Part shown: piece after piece, positions 45,690 to 58,293 of the stretch
How positions within the stretch are numbered: the first letter of the stretch is position 1
How the letters are laid out: each line of letters opens with the position of its first letter
From: Ascidia mentula
Taxonomy: Eukaryota; Chordata; Ascidiacea; Phlebobranchia; Ascidiidae
Length of the DNA stretch: 64,000 nt
Direction of reading: 5' to 3'
Assembly: GCA_947561715.1 (NCBI GenBank)
Contig: OX387197.1
Coordinates: forward strand, 13,327,001 to 13,391,000
Notes under the pieces: model-generated
What the model saw: only the letters and a program-made list of their open reading frames with translations
The model's database searches: none
Told to the model about the DNA's origin: nothing
Made by a program: the position numbers and the translations under genes

Positions 45690-47507
45690 GAACAATTGTA
45701 CGTCGCCCTGAAGGAGATGTCGCACACACTTAATTTTTTGCACAGACAACCACAAGTGTCACCAAACCACCATACTTGAAAATCTAGGCGATAACGAAAT
45801 ATTAACCCTATTTAAATCGACGACAAACTTTTGTTTGTGACGTAACACCTACATTTTACGTCAGTTTCAATTGGTTGTCACATGTTATGAAGAAGAGTAC
45901 CAATTTTATAATCGAGCTCATTCACAATCAAATCCGACAAGTATTTCTCTTGAAAATAAACAAAACGTTAACCCATGCTAATGCGCTTCAGCGCCGCGGT
46001 CGGTAAACAACTATCAACATGTGCAATAGTTCGTAACCATGAAGGAGACATCGCAGAGACTTGAAATTTAGTACGAATGACAAGAAGAGACATATAACAA
46101 ACATACTAAAAACACAAGTCGCTACCTCTTTACTAACCCTATTTTAAACATCGATACACATTTGTTTGTGACGTAACAATGTTGATGATAGATGGATTGG
46201 ATCAAAACAACAATCATCTTATAAGACTGTCTCTTCTGTACAATCGTACCCATTTATACATTAATCGGACCAGTACTTTAGCTTGTACACCTCGAAACAT
46301 ACACATATCTCTACGCACTCTGGCGCCGTTGGCGGCAAGAGGGGGTACCAAGTGCGGAATCGTACGTAACCATGAAGGAGACGTCGCAGAGACTTGAAAT
46401 CTGGTACAAATTATAAGAAGAGACATATAACAAACATACTAAAAACACAAGTCGCTACCTCTTTACTAACCCTATTTTAAACATCGATAAACTTTTGTTT
46501 GTGACGTAATAACGTTGATGATAAATGTATTCGATCAAAATTACAAACATCTTGTAACACCGTCCCTCCTGTACAATCGTACCAAAATTCACATTAATCA
46601 CACCAGTGTTTTAGTTTGTACATCTCGAAACATACACACACTTCTACGCACTCTGGCGGCGTTGGCGGCAAGAGGGGGTACCAAGTGCGGAATCGTACGT
46701 AACCATGAAGAAGACGTCGCAGAGACTTGAAATCTGGTACAAATTATAAGAAGAGACATATAACAAACATACTAAAAACACAAGTCGCTACCTTTTTACT
46801 AACCCTCTTTTAAACAACGATACACATTTGTTTGTGACGTAACAACGTTGATGATAGATGGATTGGATCAAAATAACAATCATCTTATAACACCGTCTCT
46901 TCTGTACAATCGTACCCATTTATACATTAATCGGTCCAGTACTTTAGCTTGTACACCTCGAAACATACACATATCTCTACGCACTCTGGCGCAGTTGGCG
47001 GCAAGAGGGGGTACCAAGTGCGGAATCGTACGTAACCATGAAGGAGACGTCGCAGAGACTTGAAATTTGGTACAAATTATAAGAAGAGACATATAACAAA
47101 CATACTAAAAACACAAGTTGCTACCTTTTTATTAACCCTCTTTTAAACATCGATAAACTTTTGTTTGTGACGTAACAACGTTGATGATAGATGGATTAGA
47201 TCAAAATTGTAGTCATCTTATAACACCGTCTCTTCTGTACAATCGTACCAAAATTTACAATAATCGGAGAAGTACTTTACCTTTCACACCTCAAAACATA
47301 CACACACCTCTTCGCACTCTGGCGCCGTTGGCGGCAAGAGAGGGTACCAAGTGCGGAATCGTACGTAACCATGAAGGAGACGTCGCAGAGATTTGAAATT
47401 TGGTACAAATTATAAGAAGAGACATATAACAAACATACTAAAAACACAAGTCGATACCGCTTTATTAACCTTCCTTTTAGTAATGATACACTTTTGTTTG
47501 TGACGTA
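45690..47507 (+). repeat. 333-bp tandem units, left arm of P
   Basis: The word CATGAAGGAGACGTCGCAGA (with variants) recurs near 45705, 46030, 46364, 46698, 47031 and 47364, a period of about 333 bp. The outermost units are more diverged. Each unit holds a frame of 71-72 codons, but the period of 333 bp with repeated stops shows no long protein. The outer terminus itself carries the same GTGCGGAATCGTACGTA word as the units. Confidence 0.9.
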
Positions 47508-48010
47508 ATAAAGTAAGGTTAGGGTTAGTGTTGTAAAACAAAACGGTTAGGTGCATTTTTTTCAAATACTCAACCGAAACTTTGGGGTTAATTGCGTAAA
47601 TTAATTAGGGCAATGAATTGGTGAGTAATATTAGCTCATTTCAAAGTATGTGAATTTCCCAGATTTTCTCATATGAAAGATATGTAAACAGATTGGAATG
47701 TTGCAAACGCTTAGATGTATTTCAGATCAAAATTGAATTGCCACAACCATTAAACAATTCACTATTTTTGGGCTATATCCTAACGCACTTATGAGGTGGA
47801 ACATATTCCTCCCTGCACGCAATAAATAAACATTATTTAAAGGATTTTCCTACATATTATCTACCCTGCTGCCTGCTGCTGGAGCTCATACACTTGTTAT
47901 TTTGTTTGGTTAATGTACCCATAAGGTATAGAGTCGGGATATCCTTCAGGGCGTGTCCAAGTGTTATGGTGATATCTGCGCATTCCCCTTTCTGACGGAA
48001 AATACTACTA

Positions 48011-48241
48011 CACCGGGTCACAAAGTTTTTTCAAAACTTGATCCACATATAAGTATGTGTAAAAAAGAAATCTGTGCCAATTTGAATGATTAGGCGTGAA
48101 CAGTGCGCACCGCCTGTTGTTTTTGTTTATAACTTTGAGTTGAAATACCACCCGAAATCGGAGCGTTTATATTCGCACAGATTTATATGTGATTTGGGCT
48201 TATATGTGGATCAAGTTTGGAAAAAACTTTGTGACCCGGTG
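48011..48241. mobile_element. 231-bp MITE with TA duplication in the P spacer
   Basis: Inverted ends CACCGGGTCACAAAGTTTTT (48011) and complement ending at 48241, continuing for about 50 bp (AACTTGATCCACATATAAG). TA flanks both sides (48009-48010 and 48242-48243), typical of Tc1/mariner-type MITEs. No coding capacity. Confidence 0.8.
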
Positions 48242-49139
48242 TAAAAGTATCTCCCTTTCTGACCCCTTATTTCTGACTCCCATGAGTATTGCATCAACTG
48301 TGACCCATTGGGCTCTGGCGGATGACCAATGAAAAAATTTAACTTTCTAATTTTGTTGAAACTAGTGTAGCTATGCATTTCTTTAGCAGTACAAGTAACA
48401 ACCTAAATAAAATCGATGTAATATTTTATTATGTTTGGTCAAACAACTGATTTTTAGACCCCTATTACGTCTGATTTTCGTGTTTCGCAGGTTCATATGG
48501 GCAGAAAACTTTGTTTTTTAGTATTTAAAGCTAAACAACGCCTTTTTTAGGTCCGTGTTGATGTTGCCCAAGTTGTAACAGCAATATTTGTCAATTTTTG
48601 CTGGTCAATGGTTATTTATACCGATAAAATTTGACAAAACCTTCATAAATAGCTATATTACCTTGCATAAAATAAAAACCTGACTCGAAATCGAGGCAAT
48701 AGATGATGCACGTATTATTTCTAGTATCATGTGATCCTTTCATGTAATAATATTAATTAAAAAGCTGAAAAACATGATTAAAAAAAAATAATTGTACTTG
48801 GCACCAATGCCCTATGTCCCATAAACGACCCCATGAAATTATAAAGTGCGCCATTTCTTAAAAATACGTGCTACGAATACCTAACTTTTAAATAGATACT
48901 ATACAATGCCTTAGCTAAAGGACTACCGACTTTATTTGCAAATTGTTCACCAATTGAATGTTTTTTTTACACATGTAAATTTAGCTTATAAAGCACTTTT
49001 GCGTTTCCTTCCGGCGTGCTTGCTGTGTCAATCAAAAAATCTCTATAGCGACATCTACCGGTTTTAAAATTATATGTAGATCAGGGCAAAGGGAGGACTC
49101 TGGGCTTTAAAGGTAAAAAAAAAATCGAAAAAGCAGAAA

Positions 49140-49204
49140 ACTTTCTTGTATGGGTCTTTAAAGTCATGGGGTCACCGGTGACCCCTGGGGCTCTAAAGGG
49201 TTAA
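49140..49204. repeat. piggyBac-like single end with an 18-bp perfect palindrome
   Basis: GGGGTCACCGGTGACCCC at 49168-49185 is a perfect palindrome, followed by CTGGGGCTCTAAAGGGTTAA. Read from the other side this begins TTAACCCTTTAGAGCCCC, the look of a piggyBac-type terminus at a TTAA site. No partner end was found in the spacer, so this is a relic or a chance match. Confidence 0.35.
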
Positions 49205-49282
49205 TTGATGACTACTGTTACATTGTCGACCAACCAGGTGCGGTGCCCGTTAGCGGTTAAAAGGGCCTATGCGAGATCACCA

Positions 49283-51340
49283 AATTTGTACCAAATTTCA
49301 AGTCTCTACGACGTCTCCTTCATGGTTACGTACGATTCCGCACTTGGTATCCCCTCTTTCCGCCAACGCCGCCAGAGTGCGAAGAGGTGTGTGTATGTTT
49401 TGAGGTGTGAAAGGTAAAGTACTTCTCCGATTATTGTAAATTTTGGTACGATTGTACAGGAGGGACGGTGTTACAAGATGATTGTAATTTTGATCGAATA
49501 CATTTATCATCAACGTTATTACGTCACAAACAAAAGTTTATCGATGTTTAAAATAGGGTTAGTAAAGTGGTAGCGACTTGTGTTTTTAGTATGTTTGTTA
49601 TATGTCTCTTCTTATAATTTGTACCAAATTTCAAGTCTCTGCGACGTCTCCTTCATGGTTACGTACGATTCCGCACTTGGTACCTCCTCTTGCCGCCAAC
49701 GGCGCCAGAGTGCGTAGAGATATGTGTATGTTTCGAGGTGTACAAGCTAAAGTACTGGACCGATTAATGTATAAATGGGTACGATTGTACAGAAGAGACG
49801 GTGTTATAAGATGATTGTTATTTTGATCCAATCCATCTATCATCAACGTTGTTACGTCACAAACAAATGTGTATCGTTGTTTAAAAGAGGGTTAGTAAAA
49901 AGGTAGCGACTTGTGTTTTTAGTATGTTTGTTATATGTCTCTTCTTATAATTTGTACCAAATTTCAAGTCTCTGCGACGTCTCCTTCATGGTTACGTACG
50001 ATTCCGCACTTGGTACCCCCTCTTGCCGCCAACTGCGCCAGAGTGCGTAGAGATATGTGTATGTTTCGAGGTGTACAAGCTAAAGTACTGGACCGATTAA
50101 TGTATAAATGGGTACGATTGTACAGAAGAGACGGTGTTATAAGATGATTGTTATTTTGATCCAATCCATCTATCATCAACGTTGTTACGTCACAAACAAA
50201 TGTGTATCGTTGTTTAAAAGAGGGTTAGTAAAAAGGTAGCGACTTGTGTTTTTAGTATGTTTGTTATATGTCTCTTCTTATAATTTGTACCAGATTTCAA
50301 GTCTCTGCGACGTCTTCTTCATGGTTACGTACGATTCCGCACTTGGTACCCCCTCTTGCCGCCAACGCCGCCAGAGTGCGTAGAAGTGTGTGTATGTTTC
50401 GAGATGTACAAACTAAAACACTGGTGTGATTAATGTGAATTTTGGTACGATTGTACAGGAGGGACGGTGTTACAAGATGTTTGTAATTTTGATCGAATAC
50501 ATTTATCATCAACGTTATTACGTCACAAACAAAAGTTTATCGATGTTTAAAATAGGGTTAGTAAAGAGGTAGCGACTTGTGTTTTTAGTATGTTTGTTAT
50601 ATGTCTCTTCTTATAATTTGTACCAGATTTCAAGTCTCTGCGACGTCTCCTTCATGGTTACGTACGATTCCGCACTTGGTACCCCCTCTTGCCGCCAACG
50701 GCGCCAGAGTGCGTAGAGATATGTGTATGTTTCGAGGTGTACAAGCTAAAGTACTGGTCCGATTAATGTATAAATGGGTACGATTGTACAGAAGAGACAG
50801 TCTTATAAGATGATTGTTGTTTTGATCCAATCCATCTATCATCAACATTGTTACGTCACAAACAAATGTGTATCGATGTTTAAAATAGGGTTAGTAAAGA
50901 GGTAGCGACTTGTGTTTTTAGTATGTTTGTTATATGTCTCTTCTTGTCATTCGTACTAAATTTCAAGTCTCTGCGATGTCTCCTTCATGGTTACGAACTA
51001 TTGCACATGTTGATAGTTGTTTACCGACCGCGGCGCTGAAGCGCATTAGCATGGGTTAACGTTTTGTTTATTTTCAAGAGAAATACTTGTCGGATTTGAT
51101 TGTGAATGAGCTCGATTATAAAATTGGTACTCTTCTTCATAACATGTGACAACCAATTGAAACTGACGTAAAATGTAGGTGTTACGTCACAAACAAAAGT
51201 TTGTCGTCGATTTAAATAGGGTTAATATTTCGTTATCGCCTAGATTTTCAAGTATGGTGGTTTGGTGACACTTGTGGTTGTCTGTGCAAAAAATTAAGTG
51301 TGTGCGACATCTCCTTCAGGGCGACGTACAATTGTTCACT
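49283..51340 (-). repeat. 333-bp tandem units, right arm of P
   Basis: The complement word TCTGCGACGTCTCCTTCATG (with variants) recurs near 49305, 49637, 49970, 50303, 50636, 50970 and 51303, seven units against six in the left arm. Units pair with the left arm in mirror order. The extra unit is a near-copy of its neighbour (the units around 49637 and 49970). Confidence 0.9.
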
Positions 51341-52634
51341 TTGTGACATATTTACCGCCAACGGCGCTAATACGCGCTATGCTTAGCTTCATTTTTTTCT
51401 TATATTGCTTTTGGATACCCTTGTGGTTGATCGTAGGCAATTTCAAGCGTGTAAAATGTTTATTTTATTGAATAATCAATGAAGCGTAAACACGTATTTT
51501 CTTCGTTGCTGTTGTGCCTTTCGTCGCCTTTCCGATGCCTATAGGAGAACTGCGTATGTACGTGTAGGCGAGAATCTTCGTCGGTGCGTATCTTCAGCCA
51601 GTGACGTCACAGTGACGTAATTTTTGGTGTGACGTCATAACTTGACCCCACCTTTATTGTGACGTAATTTGGGGTTTCCCCGGTTTCTCGAACATAGGTA
51701 CGTACGATTCCGCACTAGACCCCAAATCCATTTTTGCGTTATATAACTGTAACTGCTTTCGGTATATTAAGCCCAAATTTTGCTAACAATCTATTATATG
51801 TTTATATACCATAACTGCCTGTTGTCATAAGCATTAAATATGTCAACACGAGAGTCTAGAAAATCTAGGAATGTATGGAAATGTAAGGAATGTATCTGAA
51901 TTGGTTGGAAGAGGCAATGCAACTGAGTAATAAAGTCAGTTACTGAAGGAAAATTGGGCAAAGACCTATAATGTACCAAAAACCACATTAAGGAGACATG
52001 TTGAAGGCAGAAATTTGCATGCTGTAGCCTCCAAGAAACACATAGGAATGTGCACAGACCTTCCCGAAGATTTAGAACATCAACTGGTTGAACATGTCTG
52101 CAGCTCTTAAATTATTATGGTTTTTTGCATAAGATTGTAGTTGTTTTCAATGGTTGTAATGTTTCTTGCTTTGAATATCTTTATTTTTTGGTATTGTTTT
52201 GCAGTGTTCAAGTTTGTTTGTCATTTTTAGTTATTTTACTGTTTCATATTTTAGAAATACTGTTTAATAAAACATATGAGCTCAAATTAAATATTGTGGA
52301 AATGTACAAAAAATTGTGACAATGTTTTTTGTGTAAGGTTGTCATTACTTTTTAGCAACTTAGTGAAAGAGAAATCACATGGATTGTGAGTGGTCCAATT
52401 TACACACACTACTGGTCCAAATTATACATTGAGTGTGTAAATTGGACTGATCCGTCCAAAATTTTTAATTACTAATTATTCCCTACATGATAACAACAGG
52501 AATCTGATTTTTAGCTGGACAATAGTTTGGGTGATAACATACCAAATCGTGTCAATAAATCCTCTGATCAACTACTATATTTTTTTTTATTGGGGTTTTA
52601 ACTTAAGTGGTCCAAATTACACGACTTTCCCCTA

Positions 52635-53065
52635 ATTGATATTCGGTCGGTAAACATATTTCCCCCACTAATGAGAAGACAAGTTTGGTATCGTTGAAAA
52701 GGTTTTTCAATGAGCTTTGCAATGGTGGTGAAATTATTTTTCCTGTTGTGGCTAGAAAAAAAGTTATGAGCGAAAAACTGTTTTTTTGGGCCGTGGTTGT
52801 AAACAATATTCGGCCGGTAAACATATAGCCCCCGTAAATGAGAAGGTAAGTTTGGTATCGTTGGAAAGGTATTTGTGTAAAATTGTCTTTCCCGTCGAAC
52901 TGTAGCCAAAGTTATAAACAAAAGACTGATTTTTGTCATGACGGTAATATTTAATATTCGGTCGGGAAACATATTTCCCCCAAGAAATCGCGTACAAGTT
53001 AGGTATCGCTGTAAAGGGATTTTAAAGAGCTTTCCAACAGTGGTACAATTATCTTTCCTGTCGAC
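52635..53065. repeat. Q repeat arm, right part
   Basis: Inverted Q units (ATATTCGGTCGGTAAACATA, TTGGTATCGTTG, AGTTATGAGCGAAAAACTG) of about 160 bp, three in number and increasingly diverged to the right. The first continues directly from 45045 if R is taken out. Confidence 0.65.
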
Positions 53066-53286
53066 CAATGCAAAAAGTTATAGCGGATTTATGACCATGC
53101 ATATTAATATGCGTTACAAAATTCGTTCGAAATTAATATTTCTCTTTACATTTCCATACATTTTGTGTCAATCTATGGATCTTGCCAAAAAAATTATCGG
53201 AATCCATTGAGAAACAGCAGAGTTATGTGCGTTTGAAGTTTTGTCGACTGGACAAAAAGTTTTGTCGACTAGCGTCTCTTTGGTGG

Positions 53287-53850
53287 AAAAATATATAAAG
53301 TAGATTACTAGTACAACAAAGGCAGGTTCATTAATATTCACAGAGCATCGGCTCATATGTGGCCTGAATTGCTAAAACCAGTGGAATATAAAAAATGGCA
53401 CAGGAATTTATTTAATTATGTCAAATTTTTTCAGATAGTTACCACTATTTATTTATTATTTATTATTATTTGTATAGAAGATAAAAAAACGGCCAGATTT
53501 AAGTATGGTTAACCAAGTAAATACAATCTTTAAAATTAAGCAGCAAAATTTGGCCCTATCTTATCTGGTTTACAAAGGCTACAATCTGACACTTTGGACC
53601 CAAAACTACTTCATGTAGTACTGCACTATCTATCCAACATATGTCTTTACAAAAAGAGGAGTTATTAAACATTTTGAAACATACCCAATAATGAATGCAA
53701 AAATGTGACCTCTGGGTCAGACTGCATGTTTTGTTCAAATATTACGTTTCTAAATCCCATGTTTGCTTTTTAGGCAGATATCCAAATCCAAAACATTACG
53801 TCATCACTTGAATGACGTAATTACATGTCTTACGTCATCTTTGAGGTTGA
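53287..53850 (+). repeat. Direct duplicate, copy 2 (partner 44209-44455), with an insertion
   Basis: The same sequence as copy 1 but interrupted at 53447-53752 by about 306 bp. The two copies lie about 9 kb apart and bracket the Q/R/P nest, so they are either two copies of a dispersed repeat or a segmental duplication. Confidence 0.75.
53447..53752 (-). mobile_element. Possible short retroposon (SINE or LINE 3' end)
   Basis: The stretch is absent from the paired copy at 44209-44455. On the minus strand it ends in an (AAT/AAAT)n tail (53447-53475), which is the usual 3' end of SINEs and some LINEs. No A/B-box head and no clear target duplication were seen, so the class is open. Confidence 0.45.
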
Positions 53851-53869
53851 CGCAAAGACGTATTAACAT

Positions 53870-56800
53870 TTTTTTTTGTGTAACACACGGTTAAAAAGTG
53901 TATTATAGCGCGTCATAATTAAAATCATCCACATATTTTAAAAGATTAAGGATAAAACTACTTGAATTACATTTAAATAAATTCTTGTGATTACATTACC
54001 TTAGACTTTTTCGCCGCCCAAAAACGCCAAAATCGCATTTAACCCAATGCATTTTTCATTTTGCGTAAAGTGTTACTCATGCGTGACGAAAAGAGTTTCC
54101 ATTCCATGTTTTAGTATTCTATGGTGCAACCATGACGCAGATTGTGAGTACTAATATGGCTAAAACCGCTTTGTTTGTTGTAGAAAGACATTTCAAGGCA
54201 AAATAACGCAGTCTGCCATAAGTAGACTATATTTTGAAGTTATTCCGGGTCTTCATACATTTATAAATGTGCTGCTAATCTATTTTTGCATGTATCTTAC
54301 ATTTTGATGTAATATTTCAATAGGGTTTGATCATTTTTATGCGTTGGATATGTATCAATGCACTCCACAAACTAAGTGACCAAACAAAATTAGTAGATTT
54401 TGGTATTATGTCACAAGTTCGCATGTTGTAGTTTAACTTAATCTGTCTTCCTTGCCTAAATTTGTATGTCCAAATTATCACATACTATTTTGCCAGAACA
54501 TGACAGAAGTAATATATTTCAGACAATCTTCAGGATTCTCAGATAAAAGAAGCAAGATTTTTGTACCAATCTCCACAAATTTATATCATTTGAATTCTGT
54601 CTCTGATGAAAACATTTAATGTGTTCAAATTGTAAATAACTCTAAGGGTCTCAGAGATATTTAACAGGGTCTCGATGGCCTGAGCGGTTATTGAGTCTCT
54701 TTGATGGTTAAACCTGCTTCTGCCCCGTTCTATAAAGCACCCAGAACCAAGATCTCTTCCCGAATAATTGTATTCATTTCTGTTATCTTCTTCATTACGA
54801 CGGTACATTACAGCTTTCAATACAACGTTGATAGGATGCCAGTAAATAGAATGGCAGCAAATAGAATGGCCAAGACTAGACTAGACTTGACTGAATTTAC
54901 GGGTAAAAACTGGGCTCTTTAACGCTCTCCATTATGAGAGCTGATTGGTCAATAATGTCACGTAAAATCATGAGGCGCTTGAATTAATATAATACAAGAA
55001 CATAGGTGTGATTTGACATAAGCATAGGAGAACATTTTATGTGGTAAACAGGATGTTGAATGACTCACTTTACTCGAGAACATTCGATGAGTTTATCATA
55101 TGGGCCGCAGTATGGGATTGTGTAGTGCATGTGCAAAGCGCTGGCCTCTGTGACGTATGTTACATACGCAAAACATTACGCAATACAAGCACTGGTTTCT
55201 GTGACGTATGTTACAAAATATTAAAATTATTGTAAGTTTTATGGTGTATGATATAAATTCTAAATCAAAATGTATGATTAACTCCTGTCTAGCAAAAAAC
55301 AATCACCACACAAAAAGTAAACAGGATACTTTGTTTATGTACAATTGCAAAGGAAATACTCATGTCATGCTAGCATCAGAATATATTTCAACAACATGAA
55401 ACCCAAAGCTTCTTTGAAAAATACATTTTTGAATCTAAGTTAACAGGCACATTATGTATTGCTTATTTTTTATCTAGTTTTGTTTCTCCACACTGAATTT
55501 TGTTAACAACAACCTAAAAGAATTCATAAATATGTTTATGTATGGCAAATACACACAAGATTACATCTACATAACAAACTGACTCACATAGAAAAAACTG
55601 TAGGTGATTATGAAACATATCATATTACATAAATTTGTATGTATATTCTCCAAAAAAATATTTTTGCCTGTGGTAGGCTACTTAACTTCACCAGTTTCAC
55701 AAACATTATTTCAGAGCAAGCAGCCACAAAGCATTTCGACCTTTGGTCATCTGTTGATGTACATTGTAGTTAGGAATTGAATCTTGCATGAAAATCATAA
55801 TACCTAAAAAAAACGCATTTTTACACGATAGGATACCTTATAAACGTATTTATGCCTGTAAAATGACGTCATGATTACGTCACTAGATTTATTACGTCAA
55901 CACAGGTATGTTCATACATACCTAAACCAAATATTACACAAGGTGGTATACTTACACTTTAAAACTTCCAATTTACACATGGTGTCCAAAAACTGTTCGA
56001 CAAAACATCACCGTACGTCGGAAAGAAGGGTAGGAAATATTTAATATTTTTAATTATTGGAATCAATATAGTACTAACTTTAACATACTAAAAATTGAGC
56101 TCGAAACTCTACCCACGTTTTAAGTAATTCCAATTTATTTGTGAGTTTCCTATCTCTTCGCATGCAAAAAGTCGCATTTGATCTCCTGGAAGTCATGCGT
56201 GACGGAGACAATGGTTGCACTACCATAAGAGTATACTATGGTGCAACTAGGATGTCGCGAACATTCATATTTGGCCTAATACCTGACTGTTGATTTTGAA
56301 GGCTTACTCGGATTTGAATCTGAGTAATTTTGTTTTGCAACATTCCTACAAATTTTAAATCAACAGCAATGAATCCCAGCGAACTCTCTGCTGCCCTATA
56401 AATGCCATAATAGCGAAATGTAATCGCTTACGCTCATGCAACTGGATTGTGCCGACTGGGGTCCGCAGGATTGTGTTGCTCTAAACATCAATTATTAGTA
56501 GACATTATGCCTACACAATGTACAATGATTTCATAGGGACGATTGACGAATTTTCTGGTTGCGTTTGTGCGCCTTAGAGTCAGGTCGATATCAATAACAG
56601 CTTTAGCTGATAAACTCATTACTACATCAGGTTCAACGTCAAGTCGTAACGGACAGGTTGTGAGCAAGCTGACTGCAGCACTTTCTTCACCTTCTTAGGC
56701 CATATGCAGTCAGCGACAGAACCGATGCAGCTTAGATGTTTGTACTTTTTTCTTTCGTTGCATGACTGGCTGGTATGGATAAGGTTGTTTGGAGTTGGTG

Positions 56801-57041
56801 GTGAGGAAGGTTGTACAATGAAGTTTAGTTTAAATATGTATTGCCCAAGACATTATTATTGCACGCCTCGTCAAATTATTTTTTTTTAGTTTCGTATTAA
56901 CATTAGGCCTATTTAAACAAAGCAAACCAACTGAAATCTCGCAATACGGAATGTTAGATTCCAACTGATTGAAAAACGTGTCTCAAGGTTTGCATATATA
57001 TATTTTAATCCACGCTTTTCATTGTTTTAAACGAAATTTAT
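53870..57041. other. Unassigned region; holds the unoccupied M target at 54014-54100
   Basis: About 3.2 kb of AT-rich sequence. The piece 54014-54100 is the inverted, uninterrupted relative of the M target. A small direct repeat (CTGTGACGTATGTTACA near 55147 and 55199) lies further on. No gene is supported. Confidence 0.45.
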
Positions 57042-57687
57042 TTATCTGAGAATATAATTCTCAAGTGAAACGTACAGAACCGTCAGCGTCAATAGCCACG
57101 TCACTTCAGATTCTTTGACTTCGTTTCTGATTGGTACGAGCCGTCGACGACAAGTTGGTAACAAAAGAACCAGCGATCTTTCTTCTTTCATTACATACCG
57201 GACCGTCAAAAAGATAAACAACACCAATTGTAATAACGAGAGCCTACATGGGAAGACAGCTCGTTTAAACTGGAATGCAATCCGTTGAGGAAACACTTTC
57301 GTCAGACTGTCCCCAAGATACCGGTGCTGGAATCCACTAAGCATTACTCTACTACCGAAACAATGAATGAATAACATTAGTTTTGCTTTTCTGATGATTA
57401 AAATGGTTTGCTTTTCTGATGCTGTTGGTAAGTACTCATTGCACTTAGCCTTTAACAAATGGCTAAGTGTAATGAGTCTCATTTGCCCTGTCATTCTGTA
57501 CGAACGCATTCGAAATAGTACAGCTCTTATACAGGCGACTTGAATGCATTGGTCTAGTTTTGTTAGATCTTTCCAATATCCTGATGGTTTTGCTACGATG
57601 ATATGAACGACATCTCCAGGTTGCGAAGAGAGAGGCCACGAGCATATTTTACCCACCAAACGCTCAGCTGACATCCTTAATCTTAAA
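57042..57687 (-). CDS. Open frame of about 215 codons beside a solo LTR, unknown protein
   Basis: The frame is open from the LTR flank at 57692 down to a stop at 57042. It is longer than expected by chance and the base composition is less AT-rich than its surroundings. It begins near MSAERLVGKICSWPLSSQ, has a hydrophobic stretch (LSLLQLVLFIFLTV) and a basic segment (PTCRRRLVPIRNEVK). A compatible open frame is also seen on the far side of the LTR (about 58294-58370), so the insertion may interrupt a longer frame. I recognise no family, and chance remains possible. Confidence 0.25.
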
Positions 57688-57692
57688 TCTAA

Positions 57693-58288
57693 TGTAACGT
57701 GCTTTTTCAACGGATCGGCGGCGTTACACGCTACACAGCAGTTTTGGCCTTCATCCCAAATGTGTTAAAAACGCGTCCCAGTTCTCCTAGGTAGTGGCCA
57801 AGCCCGCAGAACACAACAGACACTTGTATTCAATACAACGAAAATGACCAGCACAACACCAATGGAACAGGAACGGTTTCTATAAATAAGAAAGAAATAC
57901 AATTGTATACGGTACACGGTTTGCAGACATTCTAGTACACTCACCAAACTGTTTTGCGACCGATCTATAAGCAGGCATAGGCTGCCCGTTGCGAAATCAC
58001 ATGCACAAGCTGCATCAATCAGATGCCGGCAAAATTTCCAAATGTCACACAGTTTTCAGAGATAAACACAGGTATCAGACGTAAACATTATCCACGCCTT
58101 ATTCAAGTAGAATCCTTATTCAAATAGAATCAGGTTAAAGCACATGACAAAAAAACTGGCAACACAAGTACAAGCAAACCTAACCGCACGAGGTCTGCAC
58201 GCGCAGCCTTTGTTATGAGTTTTGCGTCAAACATAGAAATCACAGCAATAACGAAAAGAAATAATCGATTTTGGTTTGGGAATCTACA
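57693..58288 (-). mobile_element. Solo LTR of a Bel/Pao element (same family as A)
   Basis: 596 bp, starting TGTAGATTCCCAAACC and ending GCACGTTACA on the minus strand. TCTAA flanks both sides on the plus strand (57688-57692 and 58289-58293), a perfect 5-bp target duplication. It aligns over its full length with the LTR at 1125-1685, with clear substitutions and small gaps. It is the remnant of an insertion whose inside was lost by LTR recombination. Confidence 0.9.
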
Positions 58289-58293
58289 TCTAA

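Larger units (their letters stand above)
45305..51722. mobile_element. 6.4-kb TIR element P with 333-bp repeats in both arms
   Basis: Termini GGGTCTAGTGCGGAATCGTA (45305) and its complement ending at 51722 are flanked by CAAATCCA on both sides (45297-45304 and 51723-51730), a perfect 8-bp target duplication. The arms are 45305-47507 and about 49283-51722, nearly identical in the outer 850 bp. The left arm has about six, and the right arm about seven, 333-bp units. The spacer 47508-49282 carries a small MITE. No transposase was seen. The element sits inside pogo-like element R. The 8-bp duplication is compatible with hAT, P or Merlin-type transposition and does not decide between them. Confidence 0.88.
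45046..52632. mobile_element. pogo-like (Tc1/mariner superfamily) element R, split by element P
   Basis: Inverted termini GGGGAAAGTCGTGTAATTTG at 45046 and its complement ending at 52632. TA flanks both (45044-45045 and 52633-52634). The Q unit near 44595-44625 shows the same place without R and with one TA. Without P the element is about 1.16 kb. At 51880-52110 a decayed frame (TYNVPKTTLRRHVEGR, then SKKHIGMCTDLPEDLEHQL and VEHV) resembles the pipsqueak-type helix-turn-helix at the N-terminus of pogo/Tigger transposases. The DDE catalytic domain is absent, so R is a non-autonomous derivative. Confidence 0.75.

Noticed and set aside
46179-50848. Repeated 70-72 codon frames on both strands of the P arms as a gene family
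   Set aside because: They recur once per 333-bp unit on both strands and follow the repeat. No start context, splice site or protein pattern supports them.
54667-54740. tRNA-like sequence (GATGGCCTGAGCGGTTA)
   Set aside because: It resembles an A box, but there is no good B box and no acceptor stem or cloverleaf. At best it is a SINE head.
57042-57710. Taking the whole 222-codon frame including its first seven codons
   Set aside because: The first codons are LTR and duplication sequence, so the frame proper cannot start there.
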